A stretch of 64,000 bases of DNA from Circinella minor. Its lineage: Eukaryota > Mucoromycota > Mucoromycetes > Mucorales > Lichtheimiaceae. The DNA lies in assembly GCA_016758965.1 (NCBI GenBank), contig JAEPRB010000215.1, forward strand, positions 1 to 64,000. The letters run 5' to 3'. The translations under genes were made by a program, and so were the position numbers. Below the pieces are notes generated by a model. It did no database searches. It was given only the letters and a program-made list of their open reading frames with translations, and was not told the origin of the DNA. Of this stretch, positions 48,901-61,687 are shown in pieces. Each line of letters begins with the position of its first letter. Position 1 is the stretch's first letter.

Positions 48901-50674
48901 CTCGACATTATTCCAAGATCTTGGATTACCATTTGACCAACAACAACAGAATCAAGGTCAGCAACAACCACCTCCACACCAACAACGTGCGCACGGACCA
49001 CCACCTGGTATTCATGGCCCACCTGAATGGCGATCCCATCATTTTGATCCATTTAATGGTCAAGATCCTGCAGCAGCAAGACGTTTACAGCATTCCCAAC
49101 AAATGTTGGAAGCATCTGGACTTTTCCCTGGCTTTCCTCCTCGCCCTCCTCCGATGTTCGGTGTTTCACCTGATTTCCATGGAAATGGTGGAACCCCACC
49201 TCCTCCACCACCACCACAAGGGCCTCCTCCTCCACCAGGCATGTTTGGTCCACCCCCTCCACCCCCTGGTATGATGCACCGTCCTGAATTTATGAACATG
49301 CCACCTGGATTGAATCCTCCACCTCCTCCTATGGTTGATAATTCTGACATGGGAAATCTTGAACAGGGCCTGCATGATATGAATTTACAGCAACAACAGC
49401 AACAACATAATCATCACCAAAATAATAATGACTCTCTACGAACCATGCAAGATAATTTACGTGCATTGCTACCTAACGTGAATATTAGTTTTGGCCCTAT
49501 GCGGCCTGCTCCTGGTCCCGGAAGTGTCGAAGAAAGTGGAATGATTCCTCCTCCTAATAATAACAAACCCCATACACCGAGTCATGATGAACCTGAATTC
49601 TTAATTCAACGAAGACCTTCTGAGCATGTTCATCCAAGATTCGACTTTAATCAAGTTAATTACAATGGTGAATTTTCATCACCCTCAAGAGAGCATACCC
49701 ACTTTAATAGTACTATGTCACCTCAACGTAATGAAGAGAAAGTTTTTATTTCAAGTAATGGAGTACCTCATCATAAACCCGATGCTTATCCAGAACATGA
49801 ACACGAACGGATTCAGGAGGAACAACAAGCTGGAGGAACACATGATGTGAAACAAGATGCACAAAACTTTTTTGGAGAATTTCTTCGAAAAGCTGCCGCT
49901 TCTACTGGACCTGGTAATCCACCACCCATGCATCACAATGTCCCCTTGGAAGAAGTACCTAGAAAAGGTAATTATATATATATTATAAAAAAGAAGAGTA
50001 TGAATGAGAGAGAGAGATAGAGAAAATGTACAATGTTCATTCCTTATTAATGCTGTTATATGTAAAATCTAGCATCACTTCCATTTCAAGATCCAGCCAT
50101 CATGTCTATGCGTATGAGTGGTGAAAAGAAAACACCAGATATGACTGAATCGCAAAATACGATTTTACAAATTCTTGGTGGACAACAACAACCTCCACAA
50201 CCTCCACAACAACAGCAGCAACAACAAGGAGAGACAATGTTGTTAAATCAAGCAATGCGTTCACCACCTGAAGATATTTTTGCAAGGGAAATTCCACCCA
50301 AACCATTTGACATGTTTACGGAACAGCATCAACATCCTCCGCCACCCATGCCATTCCATCATCATCAACCTCCACCACCCCCTCCACCTCCATTCATGTC
50401 AGGTTTTATGGGTGGAATGCCACCCCCACCTCACCATCACCACCGTCATCATCAATTTCACCATATGCAAGACCAACCACCACCTGGAATGATGCCTATG
50501 CAACCACCACCTCAGCAACAACAACAACAACCTATTCCACTTCAAATGCAAATGGAAATGGAAATGGGTTATAGAGCCAGAAATGGAAGTATTCCTGGTG
50601 GTAATTTCCCTCCAGGTTTATTTCCTAATACTAATACTAATAACAACGGAGGTGGAAGATTTGATGGAATGTAA
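45933..50674 (+). CDS. NOT4: NOT4/CNOT4 RING E3 ubiquitin ligase of the CCR4-NOT complex
   Basis: Six exons: 45933-46028, 46122-46385, 46618-46796, 46922-47053, 47143-49967, 50073-50674; 1365 aa. The C4C4 RING has all eight cysteines: C10, C13, C27, C29, C34, C37, C49, C52. A coiled basic linker (KKEKKEKERQHKDMKD) follows, then an RRM at about 105-180 (LVYVLGLSSKYASME) and a C3H zinc finger at about 186-204 (C-x8-C-x5-C-x3-H). This is the exact NOT4 architecture: it ubiquitinates ribosomal and nascent-chain targets and works in mRNA decay and co-translational quality control. The remaining 1150 or so residues, mostly in one 2.8-kb exon, are disordered and rich in Pro, Gln, His, Ser and Glu, with polyproline and polyglutamine runs. 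That is far longer than yeast Not4 (587 aa). The first ATG in the exon is used. Confidence 0.94.
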
Positions 50675-51283
50675 AAAAAATCATATAATTTTGTGAGGGT
50701 TCATTTTGATTCTTCTGTGTATTTTTTTTTCTTAGTTTAATCTTTTTAAAAAAAGAGTTTGTTTAATAGTTGATTTCATTTTTTCATTTTTTGGCATTTT
50801 AAATAATATATCAATCAAGGGTTTCTATCACTCTTTCTCTCTCTATCCTCTTTTTTTTTAAATCAGAAATATATAATAATAGATATTATTTTTATTACCC
50901 AAGAATTAACTATTTGAAATGAATTGGATTAATATCTGAAGTTTTTTTTTTTTTTTTTTTTTTTTTTTTGTAAAACATAAATTATCAACACTCTCCTACA
51001 TACAAAAGAACGTTTAATGCATAATTTGTGTGTGGGAATTGATCGATCATGTTTACATAATATCCAAGTATAGCAAAAGTAGGACAAGAAAAAAAAAGCT
51101 CGGCGAGAGGGTCTTAATAAATTAAAAAACATATACGTAGGTATAAGGTACGATGTTATTTATTTTTACGTATACGTATTGTATAAAAATACTATATAAA
51201 ATTAAGAAAATTAAGCGATTATTGTACAGGATACAAAAACTGATGATATGTAATATATAATTGAGCAGGATGTCGATAATGAA
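50675..51283. repeat. Intergenic with a 28-nt T run
   Basis: Between the 3' ends of NOT4 (+) and the PLB-like gene (-). An uninterrupted T run spans 50942-50969, and a second T-rich block lies near 50851-50860. No gene is seen. Confidence 0.75.
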
Positions 51284-52386
51284 CTAGTCAATTCGGATAG
51301 TATCACTTTCTGTTGGACAATAAATCTAATGTACAGTAGTAAAGAGAAAATTATCAGTCTCAAGGACACAAAAATTAACATATATCATATTTTTCATAAA
51401 ATAAACTATTACCTCCAAGTTCTCATCATAATTCAATATTTCTTTAGGCTTCTCAGCTTGGCTCTTGAAAAGATTGTTCCAAACAATCTTGAAAAATCAC
51501 AAAGTAAATAAAAAAAATAAGAAAATGATAAACGTTTTAAAATTGGGTGGATGGAGTGGAAGAATGCAGTTACATAAAAATAGATAATAAATATAACAAA
51601 CCTTTGCTACCCATTCATGCGCAAGTTTTCCGGGATGGAAACAGTCAACATTGCTATTAAAACACCAATCCGATGATTTAGTCATTGAAAAAAAAAACAT
51701 CTCTTTTTTTTTTGTTCCCGAGTTCTACCCCACAAATCATATACCCTTTAAAGTTGCGTTATTACTATTCTATTTTTTATTTTTACCTCAAAGCTTTCAG
51801 TGGAAGATTTCCAATATTCAAATTCAAAGCAGGATTGAATGTAATGGCAAATTCATCCGACTGTTGTGCGTTGTACTTTTGGTAAATTTCATGTAATTTA
51901 GCACTGTATTGAGCAGACAAAGTATCCATGTTGGCACGGTCTTGTTCGGTTCCCTGGAAGCATGCACATTCCACTCGATTAATGATCCAGTCTGGGTTGT
52001 TAAAGAATGGATGACAATACTCTTGACCTATCAAAGAGTGGGTTTTAGTATATCTAGATTCAATGTTTTGATCATTACCAGACTTATTATATAAAAACCT
52101 TATAATAAAAGTTTCTGGTTTTATGGGAATAACAGCATACCTGTTGTTAAATCGTAGACACCAGATACATTAAATGTACCAACGAGGTTGACAATGACTC
52201 GAGGAATATTGTTACGGATTCGTTCAATTGCAGCGTCAACATATCCGGCATAAGCATCAACAGTAACATCAGTGTTGTTGTCAGAACATGATGCACACTG
52301 ATCATTGCCTGTTATTATAGTTGTATATACATGTATATGTATTAGTTATGATAACGTGTCGTTTTAGAAATACTTGATAAAAAATT

Positions 52387-52425
<39 letters not shown>

Positions 52426-53352
52426 ACTCCCAATTTGAATGGTGATCATCTTCCAGTCAGTTACAAAGTTTACATTAGGAAGTCGTGTCATTCTGGGGAT
52501 AAGATAATCCAATTCTTTATCTAATGTTTTAGCGATACCACCACTAATAGCGCCATCTAAGATGTCAACATCAGGTTCTAATTATTTTTATAAATATACG
52601 TATACGTATAGTACGAAATTGCATTTATTATTAGTACATCACTAACTAGAGGCTAGTATATTCACCGTTGTCGATGTATCCAACAGTATGATTTACTTAC
52701 TATATTTACAATCATCATCTTTTTCTTCTGTTGTATGTATATGTTATAGAAAAAAAAGTCAAAGAAAAGGTGGTAAGTATCATGTATTCTGAAAATTTAT
52801 TTTTCTAATGAGAGAAACCTATACCTGAACAAAAGAAAACAAAATGTTTGCCAACTGCAGATCCTTCCAAAGACGAATTATAATGCTTTACAAAATTTGC
52901 CAGTGTAACAGCACCTTCATCCCCTCCAATACCCCAACTCTTCCCGCGAAATTCGGTAATTGAACTCAGATTCAAAAGACCTGTTCCACCAGTATCAGTA
53001 TTGATTCCTTCCAAAGCAAAACCAGCCATGATACTATTATTAATCCCAGATAATATATGAAAAAAACAGATCGCTTGTTTGTTAGCATAATGTATACATA
53101 TACTACATATATACTTAATGTCTGTACACTTCTTTGTTTATTTAATAACGTTTTTTACCTATCTCCCAGAGCACCGATAACCTTTATATCGTCTGGACGT
53201 AAATCACGTATACTTGCTGGTCCGTTACTACGAGCTGGAATTGGAGGACAATCACCAATATTTGAAACTGATACTGAAAAACCCAATCGAATGAGTACAG
53301 AGAGTATCAGTATATTAAACAAAGTAAAGATGTTTTTGTTATTATTAAACAT
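51284..53352 (-). CDS. Secreted SGNH/GDSL hydrolase, phospholipase B1-like (copy 1)
   Basis: Nine exons: 53352-53159, 53033-52825, 52727-52701, 52577-52428, 52308-52141, 52027-51787, 51653-51602, 51487-51413, 51325-51284; 385 aa. A signal peptide (hydrophobic run IFTLFNILILSVLI) is followed by DCPPIPARS. SGNH block I is GDSIMAGF with nucleophile S65. EFRGKSWGIGGD follows, as in animal PLB1. Block II-like SGG is in DGAISGGIAK, block III is GSND (N195, D196), and block V DCFHP gives D333 and H336. The set of catalytic residues is complete, so an active esterase or phospholipase is likely. It ends IYCPTESDTIRID with no membrane anchor. Animal PLB1 hydrolyses both acyl chains of phospholipids; the fungal substrate is unknown. 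The paralogue at 55823-57788 is similar throughout. Confidence 0.9.
52388..52422 (-). repeat. 35-nt homopolymer at an intron 5' end
   Basis: Thirty-five consecutive A on the plus strand, so a T run on the coding strand, beginning right after the donor GTGAGT (52427-52422) of intron 4 of the first PLB-like gene. The paralogue has no such run at the same intron. Such runs are prone to length change between isolates. Confidence 0.9.
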
Positions 53353-55822
53353 AATAAAAGTTTTTATGAAAAGAAAAGGATATTATCAACTACTGTTAAC
53401 GTTATTTATCTTTTCACCTTCTTATGAGACATAAAATCGTTCTTTATATATGTATAAGAAATGGCTTTCACTTTTCACCAAATGTGGAATTTGTGTTTGT
53501 ACCACTGTATTTTACTTGACACTAAAAACACTTATGAGATAATCTTTTTTTGTATGTTATATGAACCTCTGCAAAAATCAGTAATGGTTACACTGAGATA
53601 CCAAGGATGCGGCTGCTCCTGAGAACTGTATGAACGTGTGAAAATATACAATAATGAAGATGAGGACAAGAGAAAAAACTTGTTATGCTTCATAGCAGAG
53701 AAAAAAAGTGACCCATCAATCTATTTTTGTTTCAATACGTAAATTATATTAAATGATCATCAAAATCAGTAAATGATATATATTTAACTCAAATAATAAC
53801 TTATTACAACCGAAAGGTTATTTACTTTTTTTGCTCTCTTTCGTTTTAAGCATATATTATTAATTAGAAAAACTTATTCCGTATTTTCCTTTTCTATTCC
53901 CATAACTATAACTTGCTCCTTCATATAAGCGGTATTCTGGATAGTAAAACAAACTATACTTTTTATTCTCAACTACTGTTTTTTCGCGTGTTTCAGTACA
54001 TCAATGTATTCCCTTGAAATAATTGCGCTCGATCCCATATGTAGAGATTATGATACATTCTCTTTTATAAATAATGCTCTTCGATGTCTGGCTCCTTGTA
54101 CTTACCTTCCCATCAGTATAACTATTATATTCTCAGTATACAATAATAACACGAAAATTTCGAAAAAAAAGGTTACAATTGTACACAGTAGTGATGCCAT
54201 ATGGGGTGTACAAGATGATCATGATCGATTGAGTTATCATTGTAATAATTATAACTGCGCGCTCAACAATGCATAAAAAATAAATTACAGGTTCCTAAGC
54301 AGCAGTCATCCCATTTTATACCGCCTTCTAAGAAGTAGACTTAAAAAGGAAAGGTATAATTGAAAAAAAAAGGTCACCGGTGATTCGGCTATATTGTATT
54401 CTTTTGCAAGATAAAGACATCACTATTCACGATCACTACTATCAAGCTGCAGTCAGTGCCATCAAAATTTTTATTAAGAAAAAATAAAAAGCTATATATC
54501 AGGTTTTGTTTCATATGAGAAGTATACACAAGTGGAATGTTTATTACAAATCGTAAGTTAACGTCATCAATGCAGGAAAATCATTTATTCCCTCACGTTT
54601 GTACTCATTACAACAAAGGTTACACCGTTTCCCATTTTGGGTACCTGTTGACGAGATAAATGCATATATTTAAAGTAGTTTGTGTTTGTGATATGCACAT
54701 AAAAACACTACTTGTATATACAATTTCTACGCTAACCTTTTCTTCTTGTTCAAATATTCTATTATGTTTTTAGTAAATCAGTACAAAAGAAGTTTGCGTT
54801 TCTTTCGGTGGGAGGGCCGATAGAAAGTACTTACAATTCCAACACCGATATTCATTTGTTTTCATTTTACTCGTACCTATTCTGATCCCACACCCTTCTT
54901 TATTATATTACAAAATTTTAAGTGTTGTAATGCAAAAATTAATCATATCACAGACATGTTATTTTTATTATAATGCAATTAAAAAAAGTAGGCATAATTA
55001 TACAGCATTTATAGTCTCGGCCTTGAGTTACGACTGTAAAAATTGGATAACAATTTGTGACAATGACATAGAAACTATAAATGCCTTTAGTAGTTTTCAG
55101 TACAGTTCTTATTCGATAAACCGTCCAATATCTATAAAGAAGACCGAATGAAATAAAAATGAGGGAAGGCTGCTTACTTTTTGTGTTGCCCTTGACTTTA
55201 CTTGGCTTAAATATGTTTTTTACAAAGCAGATATCATACCTTCCGGTATTAACAAATGCAATGCGGTCTTATATCAAAAAAGAGGACAAGGATATTATTA
55301 TGAAAAAGTATTTATGTATGGGAGAGACCATCCACCAGGTACCATATAAAAATAAATCTAATCTAAGATGGCGTGCTTAAAAGGGAAGAAGTATCGACAC
55401 GTCCTTAGTAAACATTGTATCTTTGTTATTTTTTTATTCTGTTAATTAATAATTGTATATTTAAGGGAACAATGTTTCTCATTTATTTATTTTTCTTTCT
55501 TAACATTTCAAAATATTCATTTCGGGGGGTCCTTTCAATTTGGTTATGGTAACTTGATCTACATTATTAGAAAATTGTAAATTGGAGGAGTTGCATCTAC
55601 TATTATTATAACTATGTATTAATAAAACTTCACTTATTAACTTGCTAATATAGCTTTATTATATTATATTATATAGCATTTAATTGGACCTCGTTATATT
55701 AGAATATTTCGACTAGTAAAACTGAAAGCAAAATACACAGCACAGTATTTAGATAAGCTAACTATACATAATAAGAATATATTAATATTAGTTTATTTAG
55801 CCATTTTTTTTGGTGCATTCAA
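53353..55822. other. Intergenic between the two PLB-like genes
   Basis: About 2.5 kb of AT-rich DNA. Two ATG-started plus-strand frames (54930-55151, 73 aa; 55159-55380, 73 aa with a hydrophobic start GCLLFVLPLTLLGLNMFF) are adjacent but show no recognisable family or connecting splice sites. The palindromic TATTATATTATATTATATA-like stretch near 55655-55675 is simple sequence. Not supported as genes. Confidence 0.4.
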
Positions 55823-57788
55823 TTAATCAATACGAATTCGATCATTCTCATTAGGGCAATATATCTAAGTAGTTTAAATTCAAAATAGAAATTTCAATCA
55901 ATATCATTAACATTATTTCCCCCCTTTATGTACTATATACAGTACTGTATTTAAAAAAATTACCTGTTCATTTTCATTGTAATTCTGAATCGCTGTTGGT
56001 TTTTCAGCCTGAGGTTTAAAGAGATTATTCCAAACAATTTTTGATATCCATTCATGGGCACGTACTCCAGGATGAAAACAGTCAATGTTGCTGGGGATAA
56101 AAAAACAACGAATGTTAAGTAGTTAATACAGGTTGAAAAAAATTGCGAAATTGGGATAATATAGTATTAGTATATATTTCCTCTTTTTTTCAATCAACAT
56201 TATTATGGTATATAATAAAAATAAATCTAAGCTCAATTATTACCTTAAAGCTTCAAGAGGCAATTCTCCAATATTTAAATTCAAGGCAGGATTGAATGTA
56301 ATGGCAAAACCATCCGATTGTTGTGCATTATACTTTTGATAAATTTCATGTAATTTAGCACTGTATTGAGCAGACAAAGTATCCATGTTGGCACGGTCTT
56401 GTTCAGTTCCGCGGAAACATTCACACAAAATTCGATTCAAGATCCAATCCGGCTGATCAAAGAGTGGGCGACAATATTCTTGACCTATGTATCAAAGCGT
56501 TAGCTATACTTTACCAGTGTACAATGTTTTAATCGTTACGTATCAGGCTTTCTATATATAAGTCTTCTAAAAATTCACAATTAAATTTTCCAAAATACAT
56601 GAAATAACAACATACCCATTGTTGACTCATAAACACCAGATACATTAAATGTTCCAACGATATTAACTATGACTCTTGGAATTTCATCACGGATGCGCTC
56701 AATTGCAGCATCGACATAGCCAGCATAAGCATCGGCAGTAACGTCTGCATTATTATCGGAGCACGATGAGCATTGATCATTACCTGTTATTAATAATATA
56801 GATATAAAACTTTAATTATTATACTTTGTTTTGAATAAATAAGAAGCATGCCACAATAAAAAAAAGTGATAACAAAACTAACTTCCGATTTGAATAGTGA
56901 TCAACTTCCAATCATTTTCAAAGTTTACATTAGGAAGCTCCTTCATTTGGGGAATAAGGTAATCCAATTCGGCATTTAGTGTTTTTGCAATCCCACCACT
57001 GATGGCACTGTTCAAGATATCAATATCAGCGTGTTCTGTCATTCAAAAAAAGTCAATATCATATTCATCAACTTACCATCATCTCTCCTCTGTAACTGCA
57101 AATTACATTCTAAGATATATTACTTACTGTATTTACAATTCTCATTTTCTGTTTTATGTATTCAGTTATTGACATAACAGTGGATTATAAAGTAAGAATA
57201 AGCAGCACAAGAAAAACATGAGCTTTTAAGAAACAAATATATGGTATTCATTATTTTCTCTCCGTTTCTTTCGTTTTTTTTTTACCTTTGCAAAGAAATA
57301 TCAAATGCTTGCCAACTGCAGGTCCTTCCAAAGATGAATTAAAATGCTTTACAAAATTTGCTAATGTAACAGCACCTTTATCCCCTCCAATACCCCAGCT
57401 CTTTCCGCGAAATTCGGTTATTGAACTCAAGTTCAAAAGTCCTGATCCACCGTCACCATCATTAATGCCTTCCAAACCAAAACCAGCCATAATGCTATTG
57501 ATCGTGAAAAGAATATTGTAAGCTTTTTATCTATAGATATTGTATTCCTTATTGTATGTATCGACCCAATTAACACAAGGATAATTATATAGTAATATAC
57601 CTATCTCCCAAAGCAGCCATCACCTTGATATCATCGGGACGTAAGTCATTAACACCTGTTGGACCACTACGGGCAGGAAGTTGCGGACAATCATCAATAC
57701 TTGAAGTAGAAAGAGCAGAACCCAATTGAACAAATACAGAGAGTACTAGAATAAATAGTCCAACTATTTTGCTATTTTTACCAAACAT
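55823..57788 (-). CDS. Secreted SGNH/GDSL hydrolase, phospholipase B1-like (copy 2)
   Basis: Eight exons: 57788-57601, 57494-57286, 57148-57128, 57035-56883, 56783-56616, 56484-56244, 56090-55964, 55864-55823; 382 aa. Same architecture as copy 1: signal peptide (IVGLFILVLSVFVQLGSA), DCPQLPARS, GDSIMAGFG with nucleophile S63, EFRGKSWGIGGD, GSND (N192, D193), the DRANMDTLSAQYSAKLHEIY block shared word for word with copy 1, and DCFHP (D330, H333), ending IYCPNENDRIRID. Exon 7 here corresponds to exons 7 and 8 of copy 1, so one intron differs. All other intron positions and phases agree, proving recent tandem duplication. The donor GTTAGT of intron 4 is slightly off consensus. Confidence 0.9.
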
Positions 57789-59749
57789 TATTAAAAGAAT
57801 AACTAATAGAACAGTAAACTAAATGTACTTGAATGGTTTTTCGCGAAGCTTATATATCTGAAAATAATTTGGTAGAAATGAATCTTTCCGTCCTACATCA
57901 AACATCGGTCCTAGCTTGTGTTACAGTAAGAAAAGAAAGTTGTTCCAAATGGGTAAAACGCTGGTGAGAAAAGGGATTAAGGTCAAATATAAGTGTAATA
58001 TAATCATCCTGTCAAACGGTTACGCTGGATCCATAAACTGATTATTTGAGAAACCTAGGAAGAGGGCGTGTGAAATATTATTATATGGTTCGTTTGCTTT
58101 TTTAGTTGCGCTGTTATATTTACGCAATGTAGAAAAAGTTATCAGCATTTTATACTACTTACACTTCATTGTTGGGAATTAGTTATGAAGGTAGATGTAC
58201 TTAAAATAGGATAAGACGGAAATAATACCCACAAATGGGGACAGAGTCATTGGAGATTCCAGAATTTTATTTTCTGTATAAAAAACTAGTATAAAACAGC
58301 AAATATAATCAAAATGAGATCGATCGTAGATCGCATCTTCACAAAAGGTGGGGCAATATTTTTTTTAGGTGCGACTACTATATCGAAGTAAAAACAAACT
58401 TTCGTTTTTATCATAGAAAATATAGATGTCCTCGTGCTCCTATTTCCTTATATGATCACCAGGTGATTGCATCGAAAAAAGCAGATTCTTTATGCATTTG
58501 TATTTTTTTTTCTATATTTTTGTTATACAAGCATTTATGATATTTCAACTAAAGTTTTTTTCCCACCTTATCATCACGTAATCAAAAACAATAAATGCTA
58601 ATATTGAAAATCCAGGGTACAATGGATTACCATGTGCCTCGTACAGAAATTTCTCCCGTCTTTCTGTCTATTGTGTATTGTGTATAGTGTTATGTGTTGT
58701 GTATGTACAAACAATTACAAATGACTCCAATGAAAGCATTGTCATACTAAAAAAGAAGCGTTTGATCTGTACCATTAAGGATAATATTCACACAAACGGC
58801 AATAGTAACATAAATCAAATCACCAGCACCAGTCCAATGAGTAGGGCTTCTAGGAAAGGAAAGATATTGCTAAACAGGAACATATCTATCAAAATACTGT
58901 TTTCTATAATTGCATGTGGTTTATCCATATATAACATCATGAAAGAGACCAATGCTGATATAATTTATATCATTGGTATCCTTTTGTTTTTGCATTGAAT
59001 TACATTGTATATTTTTTTTATCAAGAGTGAACAAAATAGAAGTATCAGAATTGTACATTGTTCTCAAAAAATATAGATACTATAGTAATTGGAGCTTTAT
59101 ATCAGGATAGTTGACATTGATGTAATAATGCTGCCTTTCCTAATATAATTCTCTATCTTATTGATATATTCATAATTTAACTTTAATAGATACGTACAGA
59201 AACTCTTTTGAATTAATGGTAGGCAAAAATTTGACTTGACAACTCCCTCTACAATTTTTAGCGGAGTTAGAAGTTTTGGCTCGCCTGTAAAATGGCAAAC
59301 TGTATCCATTCTAATTCCTCCTCTTTTCGTACATCAGTACAAGGTATAGTAATCGTATCCGATGGATGAATGAGATATATGAATAGACTAGATGGATAAA
59401 GTAAATGGATGGATGGGTGTATGGATGAAAAGATGGATTACCATGGATACACTATTTTCCCTCAAAAAACGAACATAAAATCGACAAGAATTGCAATAAG
59501 AGGAGTTACATTCGAATTTCTCAATCAATGCTCAACAAAAATAAAATAAAATCACCTGCCAAGTTTTTCAGCATCGTCAACCAGCGGCTGTCATTTATTA
59601 CAATGGAGACAATTTCAACAATACCATGCACCCACTCTTGTTACCATTTGCTTTTTCATGCTAGATTATGGATGAATGAATTGATTAATTGATTACCTAT
59701 TTTTATTGTATTTTTTTATATATAACAACGTTTTTAGGTTTGATCTACC
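57789..59749. promoter_or_regulatory. Divergent intergenic region upstream of eL15
   Basis: About 2 kb between the second PLB-like gene (-) and eL15 (+). An imperfect GGAT/ATGG repeat covers about 59361-59450. A T-rich tract ending in TTTTTAG at 59731-59737 lies just before the leader GTTTGATCTACC, so the eL15 mRNA may have a 5' UTR intron. Plus-strand frames around 58700-58998 lack an ATG start and a recognisable family. Confidence 0.45.
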
Positions 59750-60545
59750 ATGGGTGGTAAGAATTCTTTTTTTTTTATTTTTAAATTAAATTTTGAAAAT
59801 CTATAAGGTTAAATTTAGTAACAAAACTATATATATTATTTTGAATAGCCTATAAGTATCTCGAGGAGCTTTACAGAAAGAAGCAATCGGATGTTTTCCG
59901 TTTCTTACTCCGTGTCCGCTGTTGGGAATACCGTCAGTTGAACGTTATTCACCGTGCTTCCCGTCCTTCGCGCCCTGACAAGGCCCGTCGTCTTGGCTAC
60001 AAGGCTAAGCAAGGCTACGTCGTCTACCGTATCCGTGTCCGTCGTGGTGGTCGCAAGAAACCCGTTCCCAAGGGTGCTACTTTCGGTAAGCCCGTCCATG
60101 AAGGTGTCAGCCAACTCAAGTACCAACGTTCCCTTCGTTCTACTGCTGAAGAACGTGTTGGCCGCAAGTGCGCTAACTTGCGTGTCTTGAACTCCTACTG
60201 GATTAACCAAGATGCTACCTATAAGTACTTCGAAGTTATCCTTGTTGATCCCTCTCACAAGGCTATCCGTCGTGATCCCCGCATCAACTGGATCGTCAAC
60301 CCCGTCCACAAGCGCCGCGAAGCTCGTGGTCTTACTGCCATTGGCAAGAAGTCCCGTGGCAAGGGCAAGGGCCATCTTTTCATCAAGGTAACAAAAATGA
60401 TTATTATTATATACGTACTAAATTTATGTAAATATGATTTATATTGACACAATTTTTTTATTATTGTTTAATTTAGACCCGTGGTTCTGGCCGCCGTGCT
60501 ACCTGGAAGCGCAACAACACCCTTTCTCTCCGTCGTTACCGTTAA
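59750..60545 (+). CDS. RPL15: 60S ribosomal protein eL15
   Basis: Three exons: 59750-59756 (7 nt, M-G-and one base), 59849-60387, 60477-60545; 204 aa, the usual eL15 length. The protein starts [18 protein letters not shown] and ends LSLRRYR, as in all eukaryotic eL15. It binds 28S rRNA near the peptide exit side of the large subunit. Codon use differs sharply from the neighbours: C-ending codons (GTC, CCC, AAC), AAG and CGT dominate, while nearby genes prefer A/T-ending codons. That is expected for a very highly expressed gene. Possible 5' UTR intron directly upstream. Confidence 0.97.
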
Positions 60546-61687
60546 ACGGATTGAAAGAACATCATTTTGTTTTTGTTTTCTTGCATTTTTTTTTGGAAAT
60601 AAATTCAATGATGTTGTTCGATTTACAAATTTATTACAAAAAAAGTATTATGTGAATTTTGGATGATTATACTTGATTGAATTGGGTTTGGGATTATGAA
60701 ATATTCTTTTTTTTGTTGGGAAGGTAATTTTAATTGTATATTATATTTCGAAAAGGGAATGGGTGTATATTGGCTGATAACGTATATTGAAGATACGGCA
60801 TGGGAATACAGAATAAATTATGTTTTATTGATAACACACGTTGATTGCTTATGCATGATAATCAGCGAGTTAAAAGTTTAATTTTCTGTATAATTATAGG
60901 GCTAAAATAATATTCTATAATGTATTGATATAATTGATAGCTTCATAATCATTTTTTGCAAAACCAATTATTATTATTACATGATTAATTTTCGTCCTAG
61001 AGCTATGTTTTACATAGTCTAGTATAGTACTATTATTAGATAGAGCTTCCCAACAGTACTTGATAGTTAAGTAAATGGTGTTCTTTGAATTGTGTACTAA
61101 TTTCGTTTTATCGGAAAGTTAGTTGTTTTTAGCATTATGTAATTTTTACGAAAAATATGTTTTTATATATATAACTTACGTTGAGCTATCATTCATCAGC
61201 TACGTATCATATCATTTCAAATCATGTATTATCTGGAATCTTTAATGTTTCTTATTCTCTCTCCTTGAAATAATTAAATTTAGTTATAAAGAAAAGTGAC
61301 ATTTATTTTTACGTATTTTTCAACAGCTGCTTGAATAACAGTCTGGTTTTTTGTTAAGTGCACAGTTGAATATCGTGCTTGTTTCCTCATTTTACATATT
61401 TGCTCAGTTAAAATGAACTAAAAGCTATTGTATGGATAAAGTCATTCTTTATTCATAATGTTGTTCTCTCTATCAATAATTACAGTAAGCTGTCTTTGAT
61501 ATATAAAATGTGGTCTTGCCATATTACGTATCAGGATCTTACCAACATTTGGAGGAATATGTTTTAAGTTAATCAAAATGATCAATTATTATATTTTTCA
61601 CTTTTATTTTTACATAATGCTCATAAATCTATTTGTACAATAAAAAAAATAATTAAAAAAAAGGAGCTGGTGTCTATTAATAATCAC
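60546..61687. other. Convergent intergenic region
   Basis: Between the 3' ends of eL15 (+) and the YdcZ-like gene (-). AT-rich; no coding or RNA gene seen. Confidence 0.5.

Noticed and set aside
54004..55380. Plus-strand frames between the PLB-like genes
   Set aside because: Short, unrelated to known families, some without ATG, and no splice sites linking them.
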